Positions 1 to 9,495 are shown, counted from the stretch's first letter. The stretch: 64,000 nt of DNA from Xanthomonas floridensis (GCF_001642575.1 NZ_LXNG01000017.1:1-64000), one strand, 5' to 3'. The notes: generated from the letters alone by a model not told the origin. Translations and numbers: made by a program.

Positions 1-37
1 GAACACGACGGTGCCCGCGCCAGGGACATGGTGGCCT

Positions 38-80
38 GCACAGAACCGGCAGATACAACGCGTATCTGCCGGTTCTGTGC
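38..80. terminator. Perfect 19-bp inverted repeat, possible terminator of the TonB receptor
   Basis: Bases 38-56 and 62-80 are exact reverse complements around a 5-base loop (AACGC). It lies about 50 bp past the stop of the leftward TonB receptor gene. No T-run follows on either strand, so it is a strong hairpin but not a textbook intrinsic terminator. It could serve in both directions. Confidence 0.6.
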
Positions 81-128
81 GTGCCGTGCATGCATTGCCG
101 GCGACTGCACGTTAGGCGTCCGCACTAC

Positions 129-2822
129 TTAAAAGCGGTACGTCGCTTCCAGCTGGTAGCGACGCCCGAACAGCTGGTAGCCGCCATCGTCCTGGTTGGC
201 CAGGCGATTGGGCTTGTTGTCGGTATAGGCGCGCAGCGGCTCGTTGGTGAGATTGCCGGCCTGGAAGCGGAAGCCCAGCTGCTTGCTGTACTGCCAGTTC
301 AAGCTCAGATCCACGGTGCCTTCGCTCTGCAGGCGTGCCAGACGCGCGGCATTCCAGCCGTACACCACCGTGTAGGGGCTGTGGTATTTGTAGCCCACAC
401 GTGCTTCGAAGGTGCCGTTGCTGTACCACAGGTCGAAGGTGCCGGTCTTGCGGGCCAGGCCGCTCAGCGGAAGCGGGTTGTTTTCCGGCGAGAATTCCTT
501 GAGGTTGGAATCCACCAGCGAATAGTTCGAGTAGACGCCGAAGTTTTCCATGTGCGGGATGAAGAAGAACGGCGTCTGGAAGGTGAGTTCCACGCCATTG
601 ATGTAGCCGCCGCCGCCATTGAACGGTGCGCTGACCAGGTAGTCCAGGCCGTTGATCACTTCGCGGTCGGTACGGTAGCCGATGCTCGAATCCACTTCCT
701 TGCGGTACACGGCCAGTGCGGCGAGCGCTTCCTTGTGGAAGTACCACTCGTACGACACGTCGACCTGGGTGGCCTTGAACGGGTCCAGCTGCGGGTTGCC
801 GCCGCTGCCGGTGAGCTGGCCGACGGTGACGTTGGGGTCGTCCAGGCGGCGGCCGGTGCGCAGTTCGTCCAGCGGCGGACGCGCGATGACCTTGGCCACC
901 GCAAAGCGCAGGATGCGCTGGTCGTCGATCAGGAAGTTGAGCGTGGCGCTGGGCAGGACGTCGGTGTATTCCTTGCTGTCGGTGCTGGGCTGGATGGTGT
1001 TGCCGATCGAATCGAAGCCGTCGCTGGTGGTCTTGGTGTTGACCAGGCGCACGCCGACATTACCGGTGACATCGGTGCCGAACAGCTGCGAGCTGAAGAC
1101 CGCCTTGGCAAAGGCTTCGCGCACGTCTTCCTTGACGTTCCAATGGTCGAGCAATTGTTCGTCTAGCGTGCTCGGGTCGAAACCGCCGAAGCCGATGCGC
1201 GCGATCTCGGCCATGTTGCCGCCGGTCAGCGTGGGCACGTTCAAGTCCGGCATGGTCACCGGGTAGATCAGGTCCTGATACGCCGAGATCGGTTGATCGA
1301 AACCGGATTGGTTGCTGAGGAAGCGACGGTTCTCTTTTTCGCGACGCGCAGCGCGTGCGCCGAATTCCAGCGAAGTGAACGGGCCGGCATCCACTGAGCG
1401 GCTGGCATTGAGCGCCAGGGCGGCGATCTTGTCGCGCAGCGCCTGCGGCTCGGTCTGGCCATTGATGCCCCACTCGGGCGTGTCCGAGCTGGTGCTGATG
1501 GTGGGAGTAACACTGCGGCGGAAATCGAAGGAGATGGTGTCCGGGTTGCTGCCGAAGCGCACCGCCTGCCAGGTGTTGTCGCGTTTGGCCTGGGAGAACG
1601 ACAGGTCGCTGCCCAGGGTCCACACATCGCCGTTCCACTTGGCATTCAGGCCGCCGGCGGTGAGTGTCTTGACCTCGTTGTAGTGGCTGACCACGTGGTC
1701 GACCTGCAGGTTCGAATTGGCCAGCGTGCCGGCCACCACATCGCCATCGACGATGGTGTAGGACGAGCCCGGCGTGGTGTACGGATTGGTAGCGCCGGAA
1801 AAGGTGCTGAAGGCCAGGCCGTTGAACCAGTTCTGCAACTGGTCTTCGTCGATCTCGATACGCGAATACAGGCCGTCGAACTTCAACTCGAAATTGCCCG
1901 AGCGCCATTGCACCGTGCCCATCGCGCCGGTACGGGTCTGGTCGATCAGCTTGAGCTGGTCGGCCGCGCCCCAGGGGGTGGGATCGACGGTGCCATCGCC
2001 ATCGACGTCGCGCGAGGTGGTGGCATCGGTATAGCCCCAGCTGCCGATCGACGAACTGGCGTTTTTCTGCTTCTGGTACGTGGCGCCGAAGGCCACGGCC
2101 AGAGTGTCGTTGAACTTGTGCACCCAGCTGGCGCCGAAGCGGCTGCCCCATGGGGTGTAGCCGTCCACGTCCTTGGCGTGGTCGTAGAACACCGGGCCGG
2201 CGGTGCCGACGAAGCCCGGCCCGGTGTAGTCCAGCGGGCTGATGGTGGAGATGTCCACGGTGGCGGCCAGGCCGCCGGCCACCAGGTCGGCCGACTGAGT
2301 CTTGTAGACCTTGACGGTGGAGACGATCTCGGTGGGGAACACCTCCCAGCGCACTGCACGGTTGGGCTCGGAGGAGGCGATCTCGCGCCCGTTGACGGTG
2401 CCCATGGTCATGCGCGGGCCCAGGCCGCGCACGGTGGCCAGGCTCTCGTTGCCGCGGTCGCGGGTGCCGTTGACGCCGGGCAGGCGCACCAGCGCCTCGG
2501 CCACGGTAACGTTGGGCATCTGGCCCATGTTGTCTGCGGAGATCACTTCCATGACGTGATCGGACATCTGCTTGGCCTGCACGGCCTGATTCAGGCTGGC
2601 GCGCTGGCCGATCACGGTGATGTTGTCCAGCGTCACCGGCGCCTGGCCATTGCTGGCGGCGCTGCTGGTGTCGTTGGCCGGCGGCGCGGCGGGCGCGGTG
2701 TCCTGCGCGTGCGCGCTGAATGCGGTGGCCAGGACGCAGGCGATGGTGGTGCAGAGAACGTCGCGGACCGGCGTGCGGTGCGCAGGCCGGCTGGCCGAGC
2801 GGCCGGTGTGGTGAACAGGCAT
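129..2822 (-). CDS. TonB-dependent receptor, TonB-Xanth-Caul type
   Basis: 897-residue outer-membrane active transporter that would import a bulky substrate using TonB/ExbBD energy. The ATG at 2822 is chosen because GGGAGGG lies 8 bases upstream and it begins a signal peptide (Arg-rich start, hydrophobic stretch, AHA before QD near residue 40). A TonB-box-like segment (DNITVIG) is followed by a plug domain with VAEALVRLPGV, GLGPRMTMGTVNGRE and the asparagine-rich beta-barrel; the chain ends in the typical aromatic F (LEATYRF). The longer frame upstream is out-of-family low-complexity sequence. Substrate is unknown. No transporter, hydrolase or regulator that would name a sugar lies beside it; the next gene upstream is the acyl-CoA-type regulator, 360 bp away. 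Family call is firm, ligand is not. Confidence 0.93.
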   Translation of the reverse strand: MPVHHTGRSASRPAHRTPVRDVLCTTIACVLATAFSAHAQDTAPAAPPANDTSSAASNGQAPVTLDNITVIGQRASLNQAVQAKQMSDHVMEVISADNMGQMPNVTVAEALVRLPGVNGTRDRGNESLATVRGLGPRMTMGTVNGREIASSEPNRAVRWEVFPTEIVSTVKVYKTQSADLVAGGLAATVDISTISPLDYTGPGFVGTAGPVFYDHAKDVDGYTPWGSRFGASWVHKFNDTLAVAFGATYQKQKNASSSIGSWGYTDATTSRDVDGDGTVDPTPWGAADQLKLIDQTRTGAMGTVQWRSGNFELKFDGLYSRIEIDEDQLQNWFNGLAFSTFSGATNPYTTPGSSYTIVDGDVVAGTLANSNLQVDHVVSHYNEVKTLTAGGLNAKWNGDVWTLGSDLSFSQAKRDNTWQAVRFGSNPDTISFDFRRSVTPTISTSSDTPEWGINGQTEPQALRDKIAALALNASRSVDAGPFTSLEFGARAARREKENRRFLSNQSGFDQPISAYQDLIYPVTMPDLNVPTLTGGNMAEIARIGFGGFDPSTLDEQLLDHWNVKEDVREAFAKAVFSSQLFGTDVTGNVGVRLVNTKTTSDGFDSIGNTIQPSTDSKEYTDVLPSATLNFLIDDQRILRFAVAKVIARPPLDELRTGRRLDDPNVTVGQLTGSGGNPQLDPFKATQVDVSYEWYFHKEALAALAVYRKEVDSSIGYRTDREVINGLDYLVSAPFNGGGGYINGVELTFQTPFFFIPHMENFGVYSNYSLVDSNLKEFSPENNPLPLSGLARKTGTFDLWYSNGTFEARVGYKYHSPYTVVYGWNAARLARLQSEGTVDLSLNWQYSKQLGFRFQAGNLTNEPLRAYTDNKPNRLANQDDGGYQLFGRRYQLEATYRF

Positions 2823-3181
2823 CGGTTGATCCCTCCCAGGACAAAGTGACCGAATAAGGTGGTTGGCTGCGTCGGCCTGCCGGCGCCGACGTGCGAGGCG
2901 CGAATGGGCGGGCGTGGCGTGCGGCGGTAATGCGTGGTGCGGTGTGTTTGTGTGGCGCCGAGACGCTCGACGAGCGCGTTGGCGTCCCCCTGTCCTGCAT
3001 GTGTCCGCTTCAGGGTAGAAGCGCGAGTCATTCCATTCCAATGAAGCATTTTGCGGGAGCTATCTCGGCTTGGAATGCTGCAGTGCAGCGCTAGCGTCTG
3101 CTTCGTCACACTCCGGCATGGGTGGTGCCAGTGGCGATCAAAGGTTGCTCCATGTCGTGACCGTGCGCCCTGGTCTCACGG
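2823..3181. other. Intergenic region upstream of the TonB receptor
   Basis: No convincing gene. It should hold the receptor promoter. An 8-bp inverted repeat, CATTCCAA at 3034-3041 and TTGGAATG at 3070-3077, spaced by 28 bases, is the only clear structure and could be an operator; nothing else supports that. Confidence 0.4.
2831..2837 (-). promoter_or_regulatory. Ribosome binding site deciding the TonB receptor start
   Basis: On the minus strand GGGAGGG stands 8 bases before ATG 2822. This picks the 897-residue form over the longer frame that begins at 3041. Confidence 0.7.
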
Positions 3182-4567
3182 TCAGCGTGCACTGGCCGGA
3201 AGCCGGGGCAGGGCAGGAAATGCGCGCTGCACGCAGTCGCTGCGCTCGCAGGTCAGGCAGCCGGGCCCGATCGGCACCGCATCGTCCACCGCGCCCAGAT
3301 CCCAGCCGCGCGCGTAGACCAGTTGGTCGGCATGGCGCAGGTCGCAGCCCATTGCCAGCGCGAAGGTCTTGCGCGGGCGGCCATAGCCTGGCGGCCCGCT
3401 GCTGACCTGGCGTGCCAGCCAGAAATAGCGCCGGCCATCGGGCATGCGCGCGATCTGGGTGAGGATGCGGTCGGGCTGGTTGAAGGCTTCGTACACGATC
3501 CACAGCGGGCAGGCGCCGCCGACATGCGAGAAGTGGAAGTCGGTGGCCGAGTGGCGCTTGGAGACATTGCCGGCGCGGTCCACCCGCATGAAGAAGATCG
3601 GCAGCCCGGCCGCACCGCGCCGCTGCAGGGTGCTCAGGCGATGGCAGACCGCCTCGAAACCCACCCCGAAGCGGTCCGCCAGCCATTCGATGTCGTAGCG
3701 CGAGGCCTGTGCGCTGTGCAGGAAGTCGCTGTATGGCATCACCAGCGCGCCGGCGAAATAATTCGACAGGCCGATCCGCGACAGCGCGATGCGCTCGGCA
3801 TCGGCAAAGCCGGCATCGGCGATGCGCGCCTCCAGTAACGGGGCAGATTCCAGCAAGGCCAGTTGCGCAGCCAGTTGAAACGCCTGTTGCCCGGGCCGCA
3901 GATGCGCGGGCAGCCACAGCACGCGCGCCTGCGTATCCACATGTCGCTTGTCGTGGTGCAGGTCGGGCGATTCCTGCACCAGCAGGCCGTGGCGATCGGC
4001 CAGGCGTTGGCGTAACCGCAGCGGCAGGCTGTCGGTGGTTGCGCCGAGTTCGGCGTGCAGTGCTTCGGCGCGTTCGTCCAGTTCGGGCAGATAGTTGTGC
4101 GCGCGGTTGAAATAGTCGCGGACCTGCTCGCCGGGCGACAGCGACGGCATTGCCGCATGCCCCACGCCGACCTGGATTTCCAGCGCGCCAGTGCGCTCCA
4201 GCAGGTGCTGATGGGCACGCTGCAGGTCCAGCAAGGCCTGCGCCACCTGCGGCAGGTTGCCGGCGAGCGTGCGCAGTTCGGGCGGCGACAAGGTGTGGCC
4301 CAGGCTGCGCAACGCATCGTCCAGCGGCTCGACCAGGGCGGCCGGGTCGTCCAGGTCGTGCAGGCCGTCCAGTTCGCCCAACGTGGCCTTGAGGCGCTGC
4401 TGAATCGCCAGGGTCAGCGGCCGCTGGTTGCGCTCGATCTGGTTCAGATAGCTGGGCGACAAGCCCAGCCGGCGCGCCAGCTCGGCCTGGGTCAGGCCGT
4501 GGCGCTGGCGCAGCCGTTGCAGGCGCAGGCCCAGCTGGTGCCGCAAGGGAGGAAGGGACTGGGGCAT
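3182..4567 (-). CDS. XRE/IrrE-type regulator, short-chain fatty acyl family (ScfR/RamB/PrpR-like)
   Basis: 461-residue DNA-binding protein. An N-terminal Cro/cI helix-turn-helix is plain at about residues 8-62 (LTQAELARRLGLSPSYLNQIE). The middle resembles the IrrE/M78 region of this family, and the C-terminal DUF2083-type domain ends with a Cys cluster (CLTCERSDC). Known members (RamB, PrpR, ScfR) control acetate, propionate or short-chain acyl-CoA metabolism, which suits the divergent valine-catabolism operon 135 bp away. I prefer ATG 4567; an in-frame TTG at 4582 would add five residues. The start codon overlaps one of two operator-like direct-repeat pairs, so autoregulation is likely. Whether it represses or activates cannot be read from the sequence. 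Confidence 0.88.
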   Translation of the reverse strand: MPQSLPPLRHQLGLRLQRLRQRHGLTQAELARRLGLSPSYLNQIERNQRPLTLAIQQRLKATLGELDGLHDLDDPAALVEPLDDALRSLGHTLSPPELRTLAGNLPQVAQALLDLQRAHQHLLERTGALEIQVGVGHAAMPSLSPGEQVRDYFNRAHNYLPELDERAEALHAELGATTDSLPLRLRQRLADRHGLLVQESPDLHHDKRHVDTQARVLWLPAHLRPGQQAFQLAAQLALLESAPLLEARIADAGFADAERIALSRIGLSNYFAGALVMPYSDFLHSAQASRYDIEWLADRFGVGFEAVCHRLSTLQRRGAAGLPIFFMRVDRAGNVSKRHSATDFHFSHVGGACPLWIVYEAFNQPDRILTQIARMPDGRRYFWLARQVSSGPPGYGRPRKTFALAMGCDLRHADQLVYARGWDLGAVDDAVPIGPGCLTCERSDCVQRAFPALPRLPASAR

Positions 4568-4583
4568 TCGCAAACTTCGCAAA
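4567..4583 (-). promoter_or_regulatory. Operator-like direct repeat pair at the regulator start
   Basis: On the minus strand TTTGCGAA is repeated at a 9-bp step, reading TTTGCGAAGTTTGCGAA and running into the ATG. RamB-type sites are known to contain AACTTTGCAAA, which is close. Binding here would block both transcription and ribosome access of the regulator gene. Confidence 0.5.
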
Positions 4584-4641
4584 AGGTTGCAGGTAGCTTA
4601 GCGCGATTAAGCAAATCATGGCTGGGAATGCCGGAGCGGGG

Positions 4642-4656
4642 TGCGAACAATGCGAA
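4642..4656 (+). promoter_or_regulatory. Second operator-like repeat pair before mmsA
   Basis: TGCGAA occurs at 4642-4647 and 4651-4656, again at a 9-bp step and on the strand that reads toward mmsA. It ends 46 bp before the mmsA start, a natural position for control of the valine operon by the divergent regulator. Confidence 0.45.
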
Positions 4657-4702
4657 GCACTGGGCCAGCGTGGCCCGATGCCCCCTGTGAGCGAGCCCTG
4701 TG

Positions 4703-6208
4703 ATGAGCGAATCCGTCCCCCGTGTGTCCCTGTTGATCGATGGCGAAATGGTGATCTCGGCCAGCGAGCAGTGGCAGGACGTGGTCAACCCCGCCGACCA
4801 GTCCGTGCTGGCGCAGGTACCGTTTGCCACCGTCGCCGAAGTCGATGCCGCCGTTACCGCTGCCAGCCGTGCCTTTGTCAGTTGGCGCAAGACGCCGATT
4901 GGCACCCGCGCGCGCATCTTTCTGAAATACCAGCAGCTGATTCGCGAGCACATGCCCGAGCTGGCCGCGCTGCTCAGCGCCGAGCAGGGCAAGACCCTGG
5001 CCGATGCCGAGGGCGATGTTTTCCGCGGGCTGGAAGTGGTGGAGCACGCCGCGGCCATCGGCAACCTGCAACTCGGCGAGCTGGCCAACAACGTCGCCAC
5101 CGGCGTGGATACCTACAGCCTGCTGCAGCCGCTGGGTGTGTGTGCGGGCATCACCCCGTTCAACTTCCCGGCGATGATTCCGCTGTGGATGTTTCCGATG
5201 GCGATTGCCACTGGCAACACCTTCGTGCTCAAGCCGTCCGAGCAGGACCCGATGGTCACCATGCGCCTGGTCGAACTTGCCTTGGAAGCGGGCATCCCCA
5301 AGGGCGTGCTCAACGTGGTGCACGGCGGCGAAGACGTGGTCAACGCGCTGTGCGACCACCCGCAGATCAAGGCGCTGTCGTTCGTGGGTTCCACCAGGGT
5401 GGGCACGCACGTCTATCGCCGCGCATCGCTCGCCGGCAAGCGCGTGCAATGCATGATGGGCGCCAAGAACCATGCCGTGGTGCTGCCGGACGCCAACCAG
5501 GAACAGACGCTCAATGCGATGGTCGGCGCCGCCTTCGGCGCGGCCGGCCAGCGCTGCATGGCTGCCTCCACGCTGGTGCTGGTGGGTGAAGCGCGGCAGT
5601 GGATTCCGGAGCTTGTCAGCAAGGCCAGGAGCCTGAAGCTCGGTGCAGGCAACGCCGCTGGCACCGATGTCGGCCCGCTGATTTCCTGCGCCGCGCGCGA
5701 GCGAGTGGAAGCCTTGATCGCCTCAGGCGTGGAGCAGGGCGCCACGCTGGAACTGGACGGGCGCGCGCCGCAGGTGCCGGGTTTCGAGCAAGGCAACTTT
5801 GTCGGCCCGACGATCTTTTCCGGCGTCAAACCCGGCATGCGCATCTACGACGAAGAAATCTTCGGGCCGGTGTTGGTCATTCTCGAAGCCGCCACGCTGG
5901 ATGAGGCCATCGCGTTGGTCAACGCCAATCCCAATGGCAATGGAACGGCGCTGTTCACCCAGTCCGGCGCGGCCGCGCGGCGTTTCCAGGAAGACATCGA
6001 TGTAGGCCAGGTCGGCATCAACGTGCCGATTCCGGTGCCGGTGCCGCTGTTTTCCTTCACCGGCTCGCGCGCTTCCAAGCTCGGTGACCTCGGTCCGTAC
6101 GGCAAGCAGGTGGTGATGTTCTACACCCAGACCAAGACCGTGACCGCGCGCTGGTTCGACGACCAGACGCTGAGCCATGGCGTCAACACCACCATCTCCC
6201 TCAAGTGA
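4703..6208 (+). CDS. mmsA: Methylmalonate-semialdehyde dehydrogenase (CoA-acylating)
   Basis: 501-residue ALDH-superfamily enzyme that converts methylmalonate semialdehyde to propionyl-CoA with NAD and CoA, the last step of valine breakdown. Seen: the [20 protein letters not shown] stretch, [17 protein letters not shown] for cofactor binding, and the catalytic Cys in AAGQRCMA near residue 284; EIFGPVL near the C-terminus. This PLWMFP form is typical of MmsA rather than general aldehyde dehydrogenases. ATG 4703 is preferred to the GTG just before it at 4700; neither has a good ribosome site. It is first in a five-gene operon with the acyl-CoA dehydrogenase starting 10 bases after its stop. Confidence 0.95.
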   Translation: MSESVPRVSLLIDGEMVISASEQWQDVVNPADQSVLAQVPFATVAEVDAAVTAASRAFVSWRKTPIGTRARIFLKYQQLIREHMPELAALLSAEQGKTLADAEGDVFRGLEVVEHAAAIGNLQLGELANNVATGVDTYSLLQPLGVCAGITPFNFPAMIPLWMFPMAIATGNTFVLKPSEQDPMVTMRLVELALEAGIPKGVLNVVHGGEDVVNALCDHPQIKALSFVGSTRVGTHVYRRASLAGKRVQCMMGAKNHAVVLPDANQEQTLNAMVGAAFGAAGQRCMAASTLVLVGEARQWIPELVSKARSLKLGAGNAAGTDVGPLISCAARERVEALIASGVEQGATLELDGRAPQVPGFEQGNFVGPTIFSGVKPGMRIYDEEIFGPVLVILEAATLDEAIALVNANPNGNGTALFTQSGAAARRFQEDIDVGQVGINVPIPVPVPLFSFTGSRASKLGDLGPYGKQVVMFYTQTKTVTARWFDDQTLSHGVNTTISLK

Positions 6209-6218
6209 GCCGATCGCC

Positions 6219-7400
6219 ATGAATGCAGCCATCCAGCTCCACCCCAACGCGGCCGATCTGAACGACGAGCAGGAAGCCTTCCGCGCCGCCGCGCGCGACT
6301 TCGCCGACAAGGAACTTGCTCCACATGCGGCGCAGTGGGACGCGGAAGGGCACTTCCCGCGCGAGGCCATCGCCAAGGCCGCCGAACTGGGCTTTTGCGG
6401 CCTGTACACCGACGAGGGCGTCGGCGGCCTGGGGATGCGCCGGCTCGATGCGGCGGTGGTGTTCGAGGAACTGGCCACGGTCGATCCGTCCACCTCGGCC
6501 TTCATCAGCATCCACAACATGGCCACCTGGTTGATCGCCAGCTACGGTAACGATGCGGTACGCGCGCAGTGGGGCGAGGCGATGACCAGTGGCGTCAAGC
6601 TGGGCTCGTACTGCCTGACCGAACCGGGCAGCGGTTCGGATGCGGCCTCGCTGAAGACCCGCGCGCAGCGCGATGGCGACAGTTACGTGCTCAACGGCAG
6701 CAAGGCCTTCATTTCCGGCGCCGGCGCCACCGATGTGCTGGTGGTGATGGCACGTACCGGCGAAGACGGCGCCCGTGGCATCAGCGCGTTCGCGGTGCCG
6801 GCCGATGCGCCGGGTATCAGCTACGGCCGCAAGGAAGAAAAGATGGGCTGGAACAGCCAGCCCACGCGCGGGGTGACCTTCGCCGATGTGCGTATTCCCG
6901 CCGCCAACCTGCTCGGCAAGGAGGGCGAGGGCTTCAAGATGGCGATGAAGGCGCTGGACGGCGGCCGCATCAATATCGCCGCCTGTTCGCTGGGCGCCGC
7001 GCAGGGTGCGCTGGACGCCGCGCGTCGCTACATGGGCGAGCGTCGCCAGTTCGGCAAGAAGCTGGCCGATTTCCAGGCGCTGCAATTCAAGCTGGCCGAT
7101 ATGGCCACGCAGCTGGTGGCCGCGCGACAGATGGTGCACACCGCAGCGCGCAAGCTCGATGCCGGCAGCCACGATGCCACCGTGTGGTGCGCGATGGCCA
7201 AGCGCTTCGCCACCGATGCCGGCTTTGCGATCTGCGACGAGGCACTGCAGATCCACGGCGGGTATGGCTATATCCGCGAGTACCCGATTGAGCGATTGCT
7301 GCGCGACAGCCGCGTGCATCGCATCCTGGAAGGCACCAACGAAGTGATGCGCATGATCGTGGCGCGTCACCTGCTCAACGGCGAGGAGGAACTGCGATGA
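6219..7400 (+). CDS. Acyl-CoA dehydrogenase, probable isobutyryl-CoA dehydrogenase
   Basis: 393-residue FAD flavoenzyme; by context it oxidises isobutyryl-CoA to methacrylyl-CoA and passes electrons to ETF. Visible signatures are YCLTEPGSGSDAASLKT (FAD/substrate binding), QFGKKLADFQALQFKLADM, and the C-terminal IHGGYGYIREYPIERLLRD followed by EGTNEVMRMIVAR, which holds the active-site Glu. ATG 6219 starts the family-length protein; a longer frame from 6177 overlaps mmsA and adds Ser/Pro-rich residues. Its stop overlaps the next start by ATGA. Substrate is inferred from the operon; other branched or short acyl-CoAs are possible. Confidence 0.93.
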   Translation: MNAAIQLHPNAADLNDEQEAFRAAARDFADKELAPHAAQWDAEGHFPREAIAKAAELGFCGLYTDEGVGGLGMRRLDAAVVFEELATVDPSTSAFISIHNMATWLIASYGNDAVRAQWGEAMTSGVKLGSYCLTEPGSGSDAASLKTRAQRDGDSYVLNGSKAFISGAGATDVLVVMARTGEDGARGISAFAVPADAPGISYGRKEEKMGWNSQPTRGVTFADVRIPAANLLGKEGEGFKMAMKALDGGRINIAACSLGAAQGALDAARRYMGERRQFGKKLADFQALQFKLADMATQLVAARQMVHTAARKLDAGSHDATVWCAMAKRFATDAGFAICDEALQIHGGYGYIREYPIERLLRDSRVHRILEGTNEVMRMIVARHLLNGEEELR

Positions 7401-8194
7401 GCGATTGGGAAGGGCGCATCCACACCGGCCTGCAGATCGAGCGCGATGGCCACGTGGCCATCGTCACCCTGAGCAACCCGCCGGCCAACACCTGGACCGT
7501 GCAGAGCCTGGCTGCCTTGCGCGATCTGATGCAGGCGCTGGATGCCGACCGCAGCGTGTACGCGCTGGTGATCACCGGCGAGGGCGAGAAGTTCTTCAGC
7601 GCCGGCGCCGACCTCAAGCAGTTTGCCAATGGCGACCAGGCCGTGGCGCGCGAGGCGGCGCGTCGCTTCGGCGAAGGTTTCGAGGCCTTGAGCGCATTCC
7701 GCGGCGTGTCGATTGCCGCCATCAACGGCTATGCCATGGGCGGCGGGCTGGAGTGCGCGCTGGCCTGCGATCTGCGCATTGCCGAGCAACACGCACAGCT
7801 CGCCTTGCCCGAAGCCAGCGTCGGCCTGCTGCCATGCGCCGGCGGTACGCAGAATCTGCCGCGTTTGGTCGGCGAGGGCTGGGCCAAGCGCATGATCCTG
7901 CTCGGCGAACGCATCGATGCCGCCACTGCGCAGCGCATCGGATTGGTGGAAGAGGTCGTCGGTCAGGGTGAGTCGCGCGCATTGGCGATCGCCTGGGCGC
8001 AGCGTGCCGGCAAGCAGAGCCCGGTCAGTGTTACGGCCTGCAAACGGTTGGTGCAGTCCACCCGTACCGGCACCCACGCCGCAGCCCTGGTGGCCGAACG
8101 CGAGGCTTTCGTGGATCTGTTCGAGCAGGCCGACCAGGCCGAAGGCGTTGCCGCGTTTCTGGAAAAGCGCGCGCCGCGCTGGAGCGCGCACTGA
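7397..8194 (+). CDS. Enoyl-CoA hydratase/isomerase family protein
   Basis: 265-residue crotonase-fold enzyme, expected to hydrate methacrylyl-CoA to 3-hydroxyisobutyryl-CoA. Seen: the oxyanion-hole region FFSAGADLKQF, the AINGYAMGGGLECALACDLR signature, and the acidic residue in LPEASVGLLPCAGGTQ. It overlaps the preceding dehydrogenase by ATGA and the following hydrolase by one base (TGATG), so translation of the three is probably coupled. Confident as a crotonase; the exact substrate comes from its neighbours. Confidence 0.93.
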   Translation: MSDWEGRIHTGLQIERDGHVAIVTLSNPPANTWTVQSLAALRDLMQALDADRSVYALVITGEGEKFFSAGADLKQFANGDQAVAREAARRFGEGFEALSAFRGVSIAAINGYAMGGGLECALACDLRIAEQHAQLALPEASVGLLPCAGGTQNLPRLVGEGWAKRMILLGERIDAATAQRIGLVEEVVGQGESRALAIAWAQRAGKQSPVSVTACKRLVQSTRTGTHAAALVAEREAFVDLFEQADQAEGVAAFLEKRAPRWSAH

Positions 8195-9366
8195 TGGCGG
8201 AGACCAGCACACGCGAAGACGCGCCGGTGCTGTTCGAGCAGCGCGACTGCGCCGATGGGCATCGCATCGGCATCGCCACCTTGAACGCGCCCAAGACGCT
8301 CAACGGGCTGTCGCTGGAGATGACGCGGCTGCTGGATGCGCAATTGCGGGCCTGGGCCGATGATGCACAGGTTGCCTGCGTGGTGCTGCGTGGCGCCGGC
8401 GACAAGGCCTTGTGTGCCGGCGGCGATCTGCATGGGCTCTACCAGAGCATGCGCGCGCATCGCGATGCGGTACCCGAGGCTGCGCAGCGACGCGCCAGGC
8501 CGCAGGACAATGCGCATGCCGCTGCCTTCTTCGAGGAAGAATATCGGCTGGACTACCACATCCACACCTATCCCAAGCCGGTGCTGTGCTGGGGCCATGG
8601 CATCGTGATGGGCGGCGGCATCGGGCTGATGTCCGGCGCCAGCCATCGCGTGGTCACCGAGCGCTCGCGCCTGGCCATGCCTGAAATCACTGTCGGCCTG
8701 TTCCCGGATGTGGGCGGCAGCTGGCTATTGCGTCGCGTGCCGGACGGCGCCGGCCTGTTCCTGGCGTTGACCGGGGCTCCACTCAATGCCAGCGATGCCG
8801 TCCATGCCGGGCTGGCGGATGTGCAGCTGGAGCATGCGCAGTATCCGGCGGTGCTGGAAGCGCTGGGCGCGCACGCGTGGAGCGGCGATGCGCAGGAGGA
8901 TCGCGCGCAACTGGGCGCCTTCCTGCAAGGCCTGGCACAGCCGCTGGAGCCGGGTCCGCTGCAACTGCATGCGGGGTTGATTGCGCAGCTGGTGTCCGGC
9001 GACACGCTGGAGCAGGTCGTCGCGGCGATCGACGCCCTGCAGAGCGAAGATGCCTGGCTGCAGGCCGCGCGCACCACGCTGGCCGCCGGTGCGCCGGGTT
9101 CGGCACGTCTGGCCTGGGAGTTGCAACGTCATCCGGGTACCGCCACGCTGGCCGACACGTTTCGTACCGAGTATGTGGTTGCGCTGCACGCCGCCGCGCA
9201 TGGCGATTTTGCCGAGGGCATCCGTGCGCTGCTGATCGACAAGGACCGCCAGCCGCGCTGGCAACCGGCATCGCTGGGCGACGCCGATGCGGCCTGGGCA
9301 GCAGGCTTCTTCGACGCTCCCTGGCCGGCGGAGCAGCATCCGCTGGTCGATCTGGGCACGGGCTAG
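8194..9366 (+). CDS. 3-Hydroxyisobutyryl-CoA hydrolase (HIBCH family)
   Basis: 390-residue crotonase-superfamily hydrolase that frees 3-hydroxyisobutyrate from CoA, preventing build-up of toxic methacrylyl-CoA. Seen: LNGLSLEMTRLL, CAGGDLHGLY, WGHGIVMGGGIGLMSGASHR and the diagnostic MPEITVGLFPDVGGSWLLRR, plus the long C-terminal extension (to about 390 residues) that separates HIBCH from ordinary enoyl-CoA hydratases. It starts on the last base of the upstream stop codon. A 129-bp gap with a hairpin separates it from mmsB. Confidence 0.92.
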   Translation: MAETSTREDAPVLFEQRDCADGHRIGIATLNAPKTLNGLSLEMTRLLDAQLRAWADDAQVACVVLRGAGDKALCAGGDLHGLYQSMRAHRDAVPEAAQRRARPQDNAHAAAFFEEEYRLDYHIHTYPKPVLCWGHGIVMGGGIGLMSGASHRVVTERSRLAMPEITVGLFPDVGGSWLLRRVPDGAGLFLALTGAPLNASDAVHAGLADVQLEHAQYPAVLEALGAHAWSGDAQEDRAQLGAFLQGLAQPLEPGPLQLHAGLIAQLVSGDTLEQVVAAIDALQSEDAWLQAARTTLAAGAPGSARLAWELQRHPGTATLADTFRTEYVVALHAAAHGDFAEGIRALLIDKDRQPRWQPASLGDADAAWAAGFFDAPWPAEQHPLVDLGTG

Positions 9367-9409
9367 GCACCGCGATGCGCGGCAGCGCGCAGGCAGGCAG
9401 CTTGCGCGC

Positions 9410-9449
9410 TGCGTCCGTGCAGTCGCGAGGTCGCTGCTGCACGGACGCA
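9410..9449 (+). terminator. Hairpin between the HIBA-CoA hydrolase gene and mmsB
   Basis: TGCGTCCGTGCAG (9410-9422) pairs perfectly with CTGCACGGACGCA (9437-9449) around a 14-base loop and is followed by a T-rich stretch. It may be a leaky terminator or mRNA processing/stabilising element inside the operon. Confidence 0.5.
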
Positions 9450-9495
9450 ATCCGTTTCTTCTTCTGATGAGTGCTCCAACCTGGAGATCGACACG

